64,000 nt of DNA from Erodium maritimum (taxonomy: Eukaryota > Streptophyta > Magnoliopsida > Geraniales > Geraniaceae). Position numbers and translations under genes: made by a program. Shown here one piece after another: positions 1 to 11,729 of this stretch. Within the stretch, counting starts at the first letter, position 1; each line of letters opens with the position of its first letter. The notes beneath the pieces are model-generated. The model worked only from the letters and a program-made list of their open reading frames with translations, was not told the DNA's origin and did no database searches. Location: contig OY997596.1 in assembly GCA_963921825.1 (NCBI GenBank), forward strand, positions 58,230,754 through 58,294,753, read 5' to 3'.

Positions 1-408
1 GGCGCCGCCGACGGCGGCGAATTGGGTCGGTGTGACCTGGATCGGACCCGAATTGGGATTTGAATTGGAATTGGGGAAATTTTCCTCGGGTCCGAGGTCG
101 CGCTCGAGGCCGAAATCGGAGTTTTCGAGGAGGAGGCCGGTGTGGAGGAGGCCGGGGCAGCAGACGGAGAGCTTGTGGAGGGCGGACCAGCCGCCGGGAG
201 GGGCGGAGGCGGCGGGGGAGAGGAGGTCGGCGACGACGAGAGGTATCGTCTGGACGCACTTGTTCCTCCAGCACACGTCGCGGATCAGGGACGAGAACTT
301 GGTGCAGACGCAGGCCACGCGAGCCCAGCTCCGCGGGTCGTCCTCGAGCTTGGAGAAGATGCTGAGGACGACGTCGTCGGAGAGCTTCGAGAAGGCGGCG
401 CAGCTCAT
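1..408 (-). CDS. EID1-like F-box protein, N-terminal part (cut by window edge)
   Basis: Reading from the ATG at 408-406, the minus strand is open for 136 codons to the window edge, so the C-terminus lies outside. Residues about 7-45 form an F-box (KLSDDVVLSIFSKLEDDP followed by WARVACVCTKFSSLIRDVC). Next come an alanine/proline-rich stretch and the block WSALHKLSVCCPGL then LLENSDFGLERDLGPEE. That Cys-Cys-Pro-Gly and NSDFGLER signature is what I know from the EID1-like (EDL) branch of plant F-box proteins. By family knowledge these are SCF E3 ligase adaptors acting in the nucleus in light, abscisic acid or flowering signalling; the substrate is unknown here. Codons are GC-rich compared with the AT-rich flank. 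The subfamily assignment is from memory; F-box identity is firmer. Confidence 0.75.
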   Translation of the reverse strand, partial: MSCAAFSKLSDDVVLSIFSKLEDDPRSWARVACVCTKFSSLIRDVCWRNKCVQTIPLVVADLLSPAASAPPGGWSALHKLSVCCPGLLHTGLLLENSDFGLERDLGPEENFPNSNSNPNSGPIQVTPTQFAAVGGA

Positions 409-838
409 CGTCGTTCGCCGGAAAAAAAAAACCAGAGAGATTTTGCTGGCCGGAGATTCGAAGTGGGTTGTGAAATGGGTGTGGAAATTTGGAATCCTTA
501 TAGGCTCGGATTCAATTTCTGAATCTAGATTTCTTCTCGGATCAAATGGAGACGAAGCAGTTGATAGAGAGGCGGCGGAGTTACTAAAATAAGACTGGGT
601 TATTGATTCCTTATTTCCTTATATGGTAGTTGAAGTGTGTATTAACTGTCTGATTAATTAAGTAATCAATCAATTAGTTAACTAAACACTAAAAGTACAT
701 TGATTTAATATTATTTTATCTTTTAAAGGTAGAGAACGTTGATTCTGATCACATGTCTCAATTCAGGATCCACGTAAGTGTCCAAATAATGTGATAGTGG
801 CTCAACAAATGATTTTTTAATCAAAATCTAGAATAATA
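409..838. other. F-box gene 5' region and AT-rich spacer
   Basis: This holds the presumptive 5' leader and promoter of the minus-strand F-box gene. The first 150 bases are moderately GC-rich with an A-run at 421-430 just upstream of the start codon; beyond about 600 it becomes AT-rich without open frames. No clear TATA box could be assigned. The right boundary is the target-site duplication of the neighbouring LINE. Confidence 0.4.
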
Positions 839-1044
839 ATACTATTGTATATTTTTTTTTTGAGGATAACCATGCAATTGTATTAAATCATAATAGAAGG
901 GTTTGGTGGGTACTGAAACTGTACACCACCTACATAGGTAACGACCAAACTGGGTGGGCATGTAATCATACTTCACCTACATAATTTAAACCAACTACGA
1001 AACTGAACTGAAACAAAAGCAGAAAAGTCGGCCCTAGTGAAAAG

Positions 1045-1210
1045 TTACGGAAGTAGGGGGAGTCTGCGATAGCATCTGGTAACACCGGTACAACAATCTT
1101 CTTCCAATTGGTACGAGGCGGAGCCAGCCACGTTTAGGGGAACACTGGTGGACCTCCATCTCCCCCGGTATGTCAGCGTGCGTCGTCCTCCCTTGAGTGA
1201 TACTGGTAGG
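1045..1210. repeat. Core of the LINE 3' region, shared with 36790-36985
   Basis: About 170 bases in the 3' untranslated part of the first LINE resemble 36790-36985. Shared blocks include the CATCTCCCCC run followed by GTCGTCCTCCCT, then a GATACTxxTAGGGCTC block, in the same order and orientation. The two copies belong to the same LINE family although their outer tails have diverged. This ties the short fragment near 36.8 kb to a non-LTR source. Confidence 0.65.
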
Positions 1211-1551
1211 GCTCCTGAACGCGGGATTGCTGACTCCGGACTGGCAGGGGAGAGAAACATCAACTGAAGATGGTGCCGTCTCCATCCATCCACCGGGAAG
1301 GGGCCAAAGTTGACCCACCCCTCCCCGGGCCACCTCGGACTCATTCCTTCAGGTGGGGGTGCTTGGCGCCCCCCGCGGCTGCTGCATGTGAGTCCCCGTC
1401 CGACGCAGTTGAGTCCTCGGACTCGATCTGATCTTCCTCCCTCACTAGGCGTTTTTTCCCAGAAAGCGTTGGACTCAGCTCCTTATGTACCCCATCAGAC
1501 GGTATCGCCTCGGCATCCGTCTCAAAGGTCTGCTCCTGCTCCCTGCCGGGC

Positions 1552-3248
1552 CTATACCGCGGCGATGGTGTCCCCCCCCCGACCCCCCTTATTCCTTGCT
1601 TCCCCGTAGTTCCAGTTCGTACCCGGGATCGCCTTCCCATGCTTGGCCTTTTCCAAGGCCGATCTCGGGTCCCCCGGAGCTCGCAGGGAATGACCCCTAG
1701 TCCGTCCCGGCACCAGGCATGACGGGAAAAGATGGCCCGCACAGCTACAGCCATAATAGTGGTCCGGTAAGTACTCATAGGAAATATGAAGTAAGGTCCG
1801 TACCTGCGATTCCGATAACCGGAACCAAATTTGACTCTGCAGCGGCTGACGGATATCTGCTCGGATTCTGATCCGCATGAAATCTCCCCAGCATCTTCCT
1901 GCCTCATCCACATCCACTACTTGGTAGGTGCCCAGGGCACTACCAATCCGGAACCCCACCTCTCTGTTCCAGGGCCCCACCGGCAGATTGGAGACTCTGG
2001 CCCATACCGAGAACTGATGGAAGCTCAGTTCGCTCACCTGCATGTGAGCCCGCAGATCCGTGAATAGAACCAAGGACTCCCAGAACGCTCATGGTTCCCC
2101 CGCCAGGACCCGTGCCCGCTCCCGCGCAGTGCGGAAGAAAAAACCAACCAAGCCCCCCTCTAGTGGGCGGGCCTCCACCTTCAGCCCCCACAGGTCCTCC
2201 ATCCGTTCCACCAGAGACCTCCAGAAGAACCGCTTTGATGTCAGGACCTTGGCAGCGAGAGCAAAACGGAAGTGCTCCCCATCCTTGGCAATGTCCCCTG
2301 CCGGGACGACAACCTCCATGATGCTAAGGGAGGAGAGCCGTGCATCCAACTCCGGCAACGCCCCCGCCTCCCCCGTCTCTTCCTCGAGACCGTGCTCCCG
2401 GCCCCCCCGGTCGGTCTGGCCACCGGCCGACGACCTTGATCGCGTGATGCCTGCCCCACTCCTCCTGTGCCGGCCCGACCCGCACCATATCGACTTGCCC
2501 ACCTGGCCACGTCTCCTGGACCAGCCCCCCCAGTTCTACCACCCCGGCCCACCCGGGGCACCAAGTTGCCCTGGCCCAGGCCCACTCGCCTTGCATCCCC
2601 TATGAAAGCACCCCCACGGCCCAGTCCAGACCCAACTCCCGGCCCAGGCTCGCTAGGGTTTGCGTCAGCCACGACCACCGCCTTCCCGTTCCGCCGCCTT
2701 CGTTCCAGCGCCTTCGGCGACTCCCTGACCGTCTCCTCCGAATCCAGCCGGTCCCCTACCGGCGGCCTGCACCCAAAACCATCTGCATGCAGCACCCCCG
2801 CCGGCCGAAAGTGTGAGCCCCGGCGAGGTCTCCTCTGTGTCATCACTCCAGTCCGATCCTCCCCACCCCGGACCACCTCCCCCGGCTCCCTGGACGCCGA
2901 GAAGATCATGTCTTGCATCGGCCCGACCCTCATCCACGACTCCACCGGCGAGGAGTCAGCCCCCGCCGCGTCGACCCCCTCTCCGTCTCCCGAGGAGAGT
3001 TGCACCACCTGCACCGCCGCCGACCCCGTTCGCCTCAGCCCCACATCACGGCCAGAGATGTTAGATCCCGCCGCCCCTCTCGCCTCCACAGCCCCGACCC
3101 CTCCATTCGCCGCCGACACTGCCTCCAACTCGACCATCAGTGGCTGCGTCTCCACTGATAACACCTCCTCCGGCTCCTCCCACGCCTCCGGATCTGCGGA
3201 CAGAGAAGACAACCTCCTGTTCTTCATGCTCTCCAACCACGAAAGCAA
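1552..3248 (-). pseudogene. LINE ORF1 (DUF4283 plus zinc knuckle), disrupted
   Basis: In the minus frame covering 2502-2089 the DUF4283-like core is visible, with blocks such as LSSLSIMEVVVPAGDIAKDG and FFWRSLVERMEDLWGLKVEA. The frame hits TGA right after VLAGEP, near 2091, where this family normally has Trp. It then continues in the same frame at 2073 with FSVWARVSNLPVG, GFRIGSALG, DVDEAGRCWGDFMRIRIRAD and the zinc knuckle. In the knuckle the first Cys is replaced (YYGCSCAGHLFPSC), while the remaining C-x4-H-x4-C spacing is kept. The acidic N-terminal part (3248-2241) is open in another frame, so a frameshift separates it from DUF4283. By family knowledge this protein is the RNA-binding ORF1 product of plant non-LTR retrotransposons. 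No intact product can be made. Confidence 0.75.
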
Positions 3249-3313
3249 AAAACCGAATCTAGGGTTTCAGAGAGAAAGCTCTAGACGGCTACAATAATAT
3301 ACTATTGTATATT

Positions 3314-4249
3314 GTTTATATGTATCATAGTCATTTATTATTTATCAGTTTATTTTATTATATATTTTTTAACCGATAACAACTTGACATTATAAATACA
3401 AGTTGATGATTGATGGAAAAACCATCAAATACTAACATAAGAGTACTTAAAGTGAAAAACTAACAGGAATAAATCAAAACATAAAGAAAACTAGCTTATT
3501 AAACCGAACTGTTTCGTTGATAGGTTCAGAAGAGGGTGTTGCGGTAGCGTCGAGAGCATGGCTCTAAATAACGGTCGCGGTAAGATAACGGCAAGGTCAC
3601 CGTTAAGGTTATTTGAATTTAACGGGGAGATTTCGGAGAGAACTCGACAAATCACAGTTTATGATCTTTTTTCACATGTACGTACTGTAACCACCTTTGT
3701 ATGCAAGTCCTACCCGTGATTTTTTTTTTCCAATTTCAAGTCTTACCAATGACTTTTAGTTATTTTCAAAAAATACATGGCCTTTTTTGAAAATGTCAGC
3801 ATCACCTTTAACAAATTTCTTCATTTTTTGAAAATTAAAGGTCGTTTTCTGACATGACTTGAACATAAAGATCGACATAGTATGGACTTACCACTTTCAC
3901 ATTTGTCCACAACACGGAAATATTGTTACCCCATATATATATAATAAAAATATAACTAATACTATAAAAAAAGTATACTAATAATAATAACATTTAACTA
4001 TTAAATTGTATTATTTTCGAATTACTAATAAATATATATTATCTATTCACATATTTTTAGATTTTTATTTTTAATTATTGATTATTAAAAAATATATATA
4101 AATTAATATAACAATATGTATCAGTATTGTTACGGTCGGCCCGGACAAATATCTGGAACCTTGAGCGGTTACACTCTACCTTGTACGGTTTCTTTTTTGC
4201 AGTAATGCACTTCCCCGGTTACCCGTTTCAAAAAATAAAATAAAATAAC
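3314..4249. other. AT-rich intergenic stretch, no gene seen
   Basis: Strongly AT-rich with long A and T runs and short TA microsatellite-like tracts around 3935-4110. A slightly GC-richer patch at 3530-3660 contains a short open stretch starting ATGGCTCTAAATAACGG, but it does not resemble a known protein and soon ends. No promoter, RNA gene or transposon end was recognised. Confidence 0.4.
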
Positions 4250-5513
4250 ATTTAATTAACTATGGCTCTGCTAGGGTTTCAGATGAGTTATGTTAGGGTT
4301 TCAGCACCGCTCTGCCGTTCCTCACTCCGGTCCAGTCTTCATCCCTCCCGGCGTTGTTTTGGTCTCTCCTTTCTATTGCCATTGCGTTATCCCCATTCAT
4401 CTGCCTCTTCTATCGTTGATAGACCTGGTTTAGAGGAGTTCCCCTCTCTGCGAAACGACTTACTCCGGTCTTCTTCGCGGGCAACTCCTCTTTCCGGTCA
4501 CGACTCTCCGTTGTCATGGCGTTCTCCTCCTGCCTCTGCCCCCTCTCATCCTTCTCAGAGGAACGCTCAGGCTCGGCCTGCCTCTTCGACGTTCCCGGTG
4601 ATCTTTTCTCTCCCCATGCGAACCCCACTGGCGGACCCCCACCAGCTTTCTCCCTCGTCGTAGCCCTCCGAAGATACCCAGACCCATCGAGCTCTCCCAC
4701 CAATCCCCTTGATTCAGGCTCCTCCAAATCCTACGATTCAGGACGGGCAGCACATGTGGGATCCAAGGCCAGATCTCCTACCTCCACCACATCGACCGCT
4801 ACAAACACCGTCGCCACCGTCGTCTAAGCATCGCGTGGCGGTCTCCCTGGTGACGTGTGTACCAAAGAAACCTCATATAGGGTTTATTGTTGGGCATCTA
4901 CAACCCACTATTGGTGGGCCCTCCCGACCCACTAATAAGGGGTCTCGTCAGTCCACTACTGGTGGGCCCTCTCTGATGTCATTTCTGTAACCGTCGCAGC
5001 TGTCTTTGAAGCCGCTGTTAGCGCGTCTAGGATTGCCTCCTCCTCCCGACCAGTTTGGAGATGGAGGACGCGCGGGCCCGGGTGTGAAGACTGTTAAAGT
5101 TCTAGTGCCCACTAGAGGGCCTGGAGCTGGTACTAGAGCACTCTAGAGGTCGGCAGCTGGAGAACCTCGGGAGGATCAAGTTAGCGCGGGGACGCAGTCC
5201 TGCCAGGAGGAATGAGAGGCCGGATGAGCATCAGAGACTAGACCTAGGAGGGGTCCCATGCAGATGCTTTGCCTCCCACCATCACCGCTGTTGAGATCTT
5301 TGATTTCTGGCACCCCTCTCCCCTATTCGTATTCTGTCCTTTCTTATATGGCTTTCAAACACCGTCTGTGACGATTTAATAGGTAAAAGGTTTAGTGAAC
5401 CATTGCTCATTATGTCTGACCTTAGTGGCCTGGGAGCATGTTTCTTGGTGCACATCTATGTCCTAATATAAATTTTATAAAATTGCACCTTTCGCTAAAA
5501 AAAATATTTAATT
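4250..5513 (+). mobile_element. Second LINE derivative lacking ORF2 (plus strand)
   Basis: A GC-rich block begins at about 4262 and ends at 5496 with the phrase TTGCACCTTTCGCT followed by an A-run (5497-5504). That is the typical 3' end of plant LINEs. The short direct repeat ATTTAATT occurs just before the element (4250-4257) and just after the poly-A (5506-5513), a plausible but short target-site duplication. Internal sequence is proline/serine-rich in several frames with no reverse transcriptase motif. I infer a LINE with a 5' region and 3' tail but a deleted middle, like the element at 854-3298. No intact protein is predicted. Confidence 0.65.
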
Positions 5514-7481
5514 TTTTTTCGTCCAATTTGTTCATACCCAGCCCAAGCTATTCAACCCAATAACTTATGAACCCAACCTATTAACTAATTTTAGTAGCTT
5601 ATAGCTGAAAACCCTAACCCCATCAACTATATCATCTTCCTCCATTTCTTCTTCTTTCTTTTTCTCACTCATCTCTTCTTCTCTATGCTACACATTTGGT
5701 ATGTGACGACATACCTGGTCCTCGGCCGCCTCCCTTCGCCATGAATTGTCGGCCCCTAATTTTAGGATGATAGTATAAATTTTATACTATCATCCTAAAT
5801 TTGTAATATGTCAATTTCAAACTGTTGTGGTGAGGAGTATTGGTGGACTTTTCAGCCAATCTTCAATACAAATTAAGGCTGGTGCAATCTTCGTAGCCAA
5901 GAAACTCACGACATCTGTGAATATCTTACTCCCACTACTAAATACACATTCACTTGAAATTGTTGTGATTGGAATGACTGAAATATCTCTAATCATTCTT
6001 GATCAAATGGGGTATGTGTTGGCATTCGATGCCCACCAAGACAACACTTGGAAAGAAGTAGAATAATTTTATTCGTGCTTTAAGATATATTTATCTAGAT
6101 CAAATTTAGGTGTTTTCTTTATCGAGGGTTTCAACCTCTTATATGCCTCAAATCTTTGGTGTTTGGCAGCTTCGTGATTAACAACTTATGCTAGTTTGGC
6201 AGATTGCGTCACCGACTCACCAGATTGGTCATATTCCCTACTATATTGACAAAATAGTGACTCCAAAAGTTGTTTCAGTAATGGGATGAGTATTTTGGAG
6301 ATTAAGATGGATGTACGGTTGAGATTGAAGACTTACGATTGAGGATCCACATCACACGAGCTTCTTCTATATTGTTGGGCTTCCGTAAAAATTGGGTCTG
6401 TGGTACTTGGGCTTCACTTACAGACTGGGTCATAAGGAAGCATATGATTGTTGTGGTTGGTTTTTTCAAAACCGGACTGGTATTCATGAACCGATCTCCG
6501 ACCTCAACTCCTCCGGTTCAACCATTTTCTCGCCAACAACCTCCGATTCTTATTCATCCGATGGCATATGTGATCGGTTTAGATCAGAATCGGACGATCC
6601 GGATTTTTGTGCCCACTTATTAATGTTATAGTTAACTTTCGAAATAAAGATTACACTTTCATACGTCGGTTGACTCGTCGAGTTATTAGACTTTACAAAA
6701 AAAAACATCCACATGATCAACTTGAGCACAACGTCCACAACGGGTGTCAAAATCTGATGTTGATTCGGTTAAAAAGTCACGAAAAATGACGTTTTCTTCT
6801 CTGTCTATTCGATTCTCTCTCCAACATCGATGAATCTATTGACCCGTGGATTCAACACTCTTTCTCTCTCCTCCCTTCAGCCTATCTCTTCCGGACATTT
6901 GGAGACTCTGGTCCGAATCGACCTGTCCGCGCAAAACAATTACGAATCGACTCTAAGTCGTGTCCTACTCGACCCTACAGAATCCGCCCACATCGTAGAA
7001 GCTCGTAATAGATTGATTCCCAAATATGTTAAAAGACTAAATTTGAGATTCCAAGAATCTTATCCTTATGTATTTGGACATTGAACTTGCAATCATAAAG
7101 CCATGGGAACAAAACTTTGACTCATTGGTTCATGGATTAGGAGGGTGGTGGTGGTGGTGGGGGGTGGGTGAGTGTCCTAATGATGGGAACACAAAGGTCC
7201 CAAACAAGGGCTATTGTGGACCACATATTGTGGTTGATGCACAACACAACCACGTCCACACAACAACACTTCAACTAGTTCAATAATAGAACTCGACGAC
7301 ATGCCCTTGTCCTCACACAACTCGGACCATGTGTTTTATATCCTCCCATCAATAATATTCTACTTACAAAACTAAGGGTCGGCATAAATTTCCCGAGTCT
7401 CGTGTAATAAAGAAACTTGAGAAATATCTGTGGCCAAAAATCTTCTTCGTAATGCTCACAATCCGAATCACAAGACTTTAA
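5514..7481. other. Unassigned intergenic region with low-copy-looking patches
   Basis: Mixed AT-rich spacer and slightly GC-richer patches at 6330-6630 and 6790-7080. Short frames such as 6830-7084 and 6392-6631 are open but resemble no family I recognise. A GGT/GTG-type simple repeat lies at 7143-7168. These patches may be eroded transposons or gene fragments; nothing supports an expressed gene. Confidence 0.3.
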
Positions 7482-7787
7482 GAGCGTCTTTAATGATAGG
7501 TTTTCGTGTTGACTATTCGTGCTGCATGTTTGAATAAAAAATATATTAAATTTTTTATCGTTCAATACTATCAATCAACAACCTTTAGTGGTAGGTTGAT
7601 AACATCAGCTGTTGGAGCTATTTTCTTCACAATCTCCTATTCGTCGGCGGTTTGCATCGTTGGTAAGCTTACCGTCAACAGATGCATCGCCGGCTGATGA
7701 GAGTATTTTAATGTATTTTTTTTGCTTTCTCTCTCCTATTTTTGTTTTTATCAGCCAACCATCAGACTGGTACTGGAGATGCTCTAA
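7479..7787. mobile_element. Tourist-like MITE (PIF/Harbinger), TAA duplication
   Basis: The element runs from 7482 to 7784. It starts GAGCGTCTTTAATG and ends TACTGGAGATGCTC, so the terminal GAGC is inverted at the other end. It is flanked by TAA at 7479-7481 and 7785-7787. The 3-bp duplication and GAGC terminus match Tourist-like MITEs mobilised by PIF/Harbinger transposases. It is about 303 bp with no coding capacity. Two relatives with the same ends occur at 44520-45723 and 58030-58303. Confidence 0.75.
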
Positions 7788-8128
7788 CGTGTTACTTAGA
7801 TCAAGACCGGAGCTGATGCTAGCGACTGCTCGATAAAGGGGAGGAACGTCGGGGCATCCACCATCGCTTCTCTCGTTTATCAAGTCTCTAGTTACTTGCT
7901 GGCTTTTCTCGTCTTGAGAAAAAATAAATTACACTAACAACTCTTTCTTTTTAATGACACGTTTATTTTCTTACGTTTTCTTATAAGATGTACAATGGAA
8001 ATGTTGAATATAAACATCGAATTCTGTTAATTTTATTAGGACGTGAGAAAAAAGGTCGTTAAGATTAGTGTTGTACAAGTGGATGGGCAGTCATGGGTAG
8101 ACACAAATAAAAGTTATTATAAATCATA

Positions 8129-8868
8129 GGGAAATTTTAATATGATACCTTGTTAAACATATATTTGCAAAATAATACTCTAATATAATTTTTTTGTAAT
8201 ACAATAACCTACCAAATATTTAATCATAGTTTGATACTTAACCGTTAATTTTCTGCTAGTTTTCCATCCAAAGAGTATAAAAAATCCAAAATACCTCTCA
8301 CCATTCATCTTCAAATTTTCAAAATTTACTATAAAAATAAATTTTCAAAATTTAAAGATGAATGAAGGGTAATTTTGTCATCTCATGGTAATGGGTATTT
8401 TGGACTTTTTATACTCTTTGAATAAAAAAATAACTAAAAGTTAACGATTAGGTACCAAACTGTGGTTAAATGTTTGGCAGAGTATTATATTACAAAAGAA
8501 TTATATCAGAGTATTAACTTACAAATAAATGTTTGGTATGATATTATACTGATTTTTTTCAATTGTAACTAAATTAGATATTACATATTAAACATTAATT
8601 AAAAGTTTGAGGAAGAATCATGAAACATATATCAATGTATCTGAAAAATTGTGATCTTACATAACTAACTGAAATCAATTATCATCTCCGTCAGATACAC
8701 TTCTTCATATGAGAAAAAAAATATTTAGGTATAAATTTTGGATTATTAAACATGTTGGATACAAAATGAAATTAAATGTTTGATTTATTTATGAAAGTGT
8801 ATAAATTTTTTGTTAGGGTATTATATTGAAATTAAATGTTTAGCAAGGTATTATACTGAATTTTCTCT
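8129..8868. mobile_element. Mutator-type MITE related to the 39.5 kb element, with extra right end
   Basis: The left end, GGGAAATTTTAATATGATACC, is followed by AATAATACTCTAATATAA. Inverted versions occur at 8465-8560 and again at 8800-8868. The same inverted-repeat family forms the ends of the 39505-40853 element; inner sequence such as TTTTCCATCCAAAG and AAAATCCAAAATACC is shared. Two right-hand ends suggest one copy inserted into, or rearranged with, another. No 9-bp duplication could be found. Non-coding. Confidence 0.5.
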
Positions 8869-8967
8869 ATATCTTGAGAAAACACATGATCATTTTCGGA
8901 AGCAATGATTGTTTTTATAATTTTTTGCTGCCACGTACGGTCAGTAATTGGTTGGGAGTTATTGGTG

Positions 8968-9691
8968 CCTACGAGCAAAGGCGGATCTAGAAAGTTCATT
9001 CAGAGTATGCCACTGATAATGATAAAATGTATAAAAAATCAAATTCGGTTTAAGAATTGTTGGAATTTGATCGGTTTATCAAATGACATAAATTTCTCAT
9101 GCGAGTTTCGATTTGAGCCCATAATATATCAAATCGAATGAAATTCAGATATCTGTAATTTTTATGAAGAAATTTCATCTGTAAAATACAATACATGAAC
9201 CCATATAAGTCGTACAAGTCGAATGATCAACCATACATTGTTTGCTCCGCCATGGGCAGAGCACTCTAGAAAAAACATATAATCAATTATATGACGTATA
9301 TGATAGTGTGAAATATATAATATGAGACATGATTTCTTTTAAGAATGAGTCAAAACTACTTCACTGACAATAACTATAAATATTTATAAATACATATCAT
9401 TGTACTGTTATGTCTTACATGTAACTTTTTCAAATACAGTGTACAAAAAACTTTGAATAGATTTTTTGAAAAGTGTAATAGACATTTGGAGCGTAAAAAG
9501 AGCGTTTTGAAGTAAAATGAGGTTATACACGCAACAGATTTTCAAATGACCATAACTTCTTCATACGAATTCCGATTTAGGCCCGTAAAATATCAAATCG
9601 AAGATATCCGAAAGCTCTACAGCTATATACAATTTTCTCGGGGCAGGGTATGCCGTGACATACCCTAAACCCCCCTAAATCCGCCTACGAG
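8968..9691. mobile_element. hAT-like non-autonomous element with 8-bp duplication
   Basis: CCTACGAG occurs immediately outside both ends (8968-8975 and 9684-9691). The inner ends are CAAAGGCGGATCTAG on the left and CTAAATCCG on the right, an imperfect inverted pair. An 8-bp duplication is the hallmark of hAT transposons. The 708-bp body has no transposase frame. The right terminus appears to have lost a few bases, so the class is an inference. Confidence 0.55.
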
Positions 9692-10227
9692 TCAGCGCTA
9701 AGAGGAGACGCCGATTTCATCCTTAGGCATTGGCACGCATGTCCAGCGTTGAGTCCGACATTAACGCCAACTGTCGTCGATATCGACCTCTACGTTATGT
9801 TATGATGAACAGAACGTAGGGGTCCTCTTCAAGGATTACATGTAATCCTGACTAACACTCCCCGTCCTGAATCAAGTTATTGCACTGATTAAGACCCAAC
9901 TGCATTGCATCCCAGACCTCAGGGATAAATGGGCTTCCTCATGTGGACTTGGGCCTGGGCAGGGGTGAAGCCCAACTGCGCTGCATCCCAGTCCAGCTCC
10001 AAAATTACCAATCACATTTAGCAGAGCTGTCTTAAATTTTAATTATCTATACTGATTAAATCATCAAGATAACTTATGAGTTTTATGAAAAATCTATAGT
10101 CTACAACCCTTATACTTTTTATTATCTGACAATTTCTTCAAACGTCCCTTTTTGTGAAAGAAGTCCATCTCAGGTTTTAAACTATCCTGTATTTATATTC
10201 AAAGTTTCACAAACCAGATTGTATGCA
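9692..10227. other. Spacer with a short imperfect direct repeat
   Basis: No gene seen. A 21-base phrase containing CCCAACTGC and TGCATCCCAG occurs at 9895-9915 and again at 9971-9991 with two differences. This may be a remnant of an LTR or another repeat. The remainder is AT-rich. Confidence 0.3.
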
Positions 10228-10722
10228 TGGATAATTGCAAAAAAGTACCCGAGGTATTTTTTTCTTGTAGTTTGTAACCATTTTTTTTGTGATTGCACAA
10301 AAGTATTCCTAATTTGTCTTTTAAAAAATAATGAGTAAAAAAAACAAATTTTATCAGAAAATAAATAATGCAATAAAAAGTGGTGTGAGTTCCAAGAAGA
10401 AAACCACAAATCACAAATCACTAAACCAACAAATGTTCAAAAAAGTCTACAAGACCCGAAAGAGCTGAAAGAGACACACCCAACAAAGGAAAGGGAGAGA
10501 AAGAGAAAAGTAAGGAAGAGGAGAGCTCAAGCAAACAGAGAGAGAGAGCAAGAGTCGGCTCCTTTAATGTATATGAAAATTTAGATGTAATATTCTTTCA
10601 TTATTATTTCCCAAGTTTATTTTTTTAATGGTAAAATCGTCATTTTAAAACGAAGTTTAACAAAAAGACAAAAAAAATCGATTATCAAAGAACTAAACTA
10701 CAAAAAGTGAATATCTTATTAT
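10228..10722. mobile_element. Diverged GGGATAATTGC-family MITE
   Basis: The left end (TGGATAATTGCAAAAAAGTACC) and the inverted inner sequence near 10680-10722 match the Mutator-like MITE family best preserved at 24149-24584 and 27704-28084. The middle holds a GA-rich stretch (10470-10550) that is not part of the family and probably represents an insertion or replacement. The right terminus is eroded and no duplication could be found. Non-coding. Confidence 0.5.
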
Positions 10723-11729
10723 ATTTTTAATATATAATTATTATTTGTATCGATGTCAAGTAAGTCTTTTAACATTTGATACACTATTAGTTGATCAATT
10801 TAAGAGGATTTTGGGTCAAATTATAATAAACATTCTCTATTGTCTCTCTCAGCAAACTTATGTGGCCTTCTGTGCCAATAGAATCCCTTATAAAAATTCC
10901 CCAAATCACATTATCTCCAGACCCAAAACTTGTTTGAAAGGGTATCACAAAATATACAATGATCAACAAGATAGGGTTGTGAAAGAAGCAACACAAAAGC
11001 CACATTGATAGGCTCACATATAGAGACATGAGATTCTAAAGAGAGGAAAGAAATATGCAACATGGAGTGAATATGGCACTTTTGGGGATGTAGTGATTGT
11101 AGTTAAAAGAGAAGGGGAGCATGAGACAAATGTGAAACCTCAAGGCCACACACAAGGAATTAGATGCAAAGGCCCAAAAGGGAAGAAAGTGAGGAATTAT
11201 ATGGAAATAGAATAAGAAATGCTCAACCAATACTAGTGGCATGGAGCTTTGATGCCTCCCATTTATATGGTGAAACAAAAACACACCACAAGTGTGTTTT
11301 GTGGAGAGATTCTTTGTGTGCAAATAATGGTAGAGGTTGGCCATGGATGAACTATAAGGTGAAAAGTGAAAAGTGGGAGAAAGATGGGATGGCACTTGTT
11401 CATTTGGTTTCACATGGTTGGTGCTTTTTTAATACTTTTCGGGTTTGTTAAACGTATTTGAAATGTATCGTTGAAACACGATCAAGAGAAAACTATAAAA
11501 CTAATAATCTAAACTGAAAATCCTAGATATTCATTAGACAAAGTACTGGTCATTGAATCGATTGTAACTATTATAACATGTGTGTATTTGCTTTTGAGCT
11601 TGACCACAACTCAGATGTATTAAGCTTTCAAAAGTTTCCCCTTATCACTGGGACAAATTTGTATGAATGATATTTTTTTAAAATATTGTTTTTATCATAT
11701 ATTATATATCAATAATAGAAAAATATATA
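10723..11729. other. Low-repeat spacer, no recognised gene
   Basis: The segment 10960-11430 is less AT-rich than its flanks and looks unlike the neighbouring transposons, with an open frame 11164-11451 on the plus strand and one on the minus strand. Neither translation resembles a protein family I know, and no splice-linked exons were found. It could be a diverged non-coding transcript or unique spacer. Confidence 0.25.

Larger units (their letters stand above)
839..3313 (-). mobile_element. ORF1-only LINE derivative with 15-bp target-site duplication
   Basis: The same 15 bases, ATACTATTGTATATT, flank the element at 839-853 and 3299-3313. A T-run just inside the left copy is the poly-A tail of a minus-strand retroposon, so the body is about 854-3298. 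The minus strand codes for a degenerate LINE ORF1. A low-complexity N-terminal part lies at 3248-2400, a DUF4283-like domain at about 2390-2090 and a CX2CX4HX4C-type zinc knuckle at about 1740. The sequence after the knuckle runs to about 1341. There is no endonuclease or reverse transcriptase, so the copy lost ORF2 or was made from a non-autonomous template. The reading frame is broken (see the pseudogene entry). The perfect duplication suggests fairly recent insertion. Confidence 0.88.

Noticed and set aside
1341-1913. 190-codon minus-strand frame
   Set aside because: It is an alternative frame of the decayed LINE ORF1 region and has no independent support.
7143-7168. GGT/GTG tract considered as a glycine-rich coding region
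   Set aside because: A simple repeat in one short frame without further coding signal.
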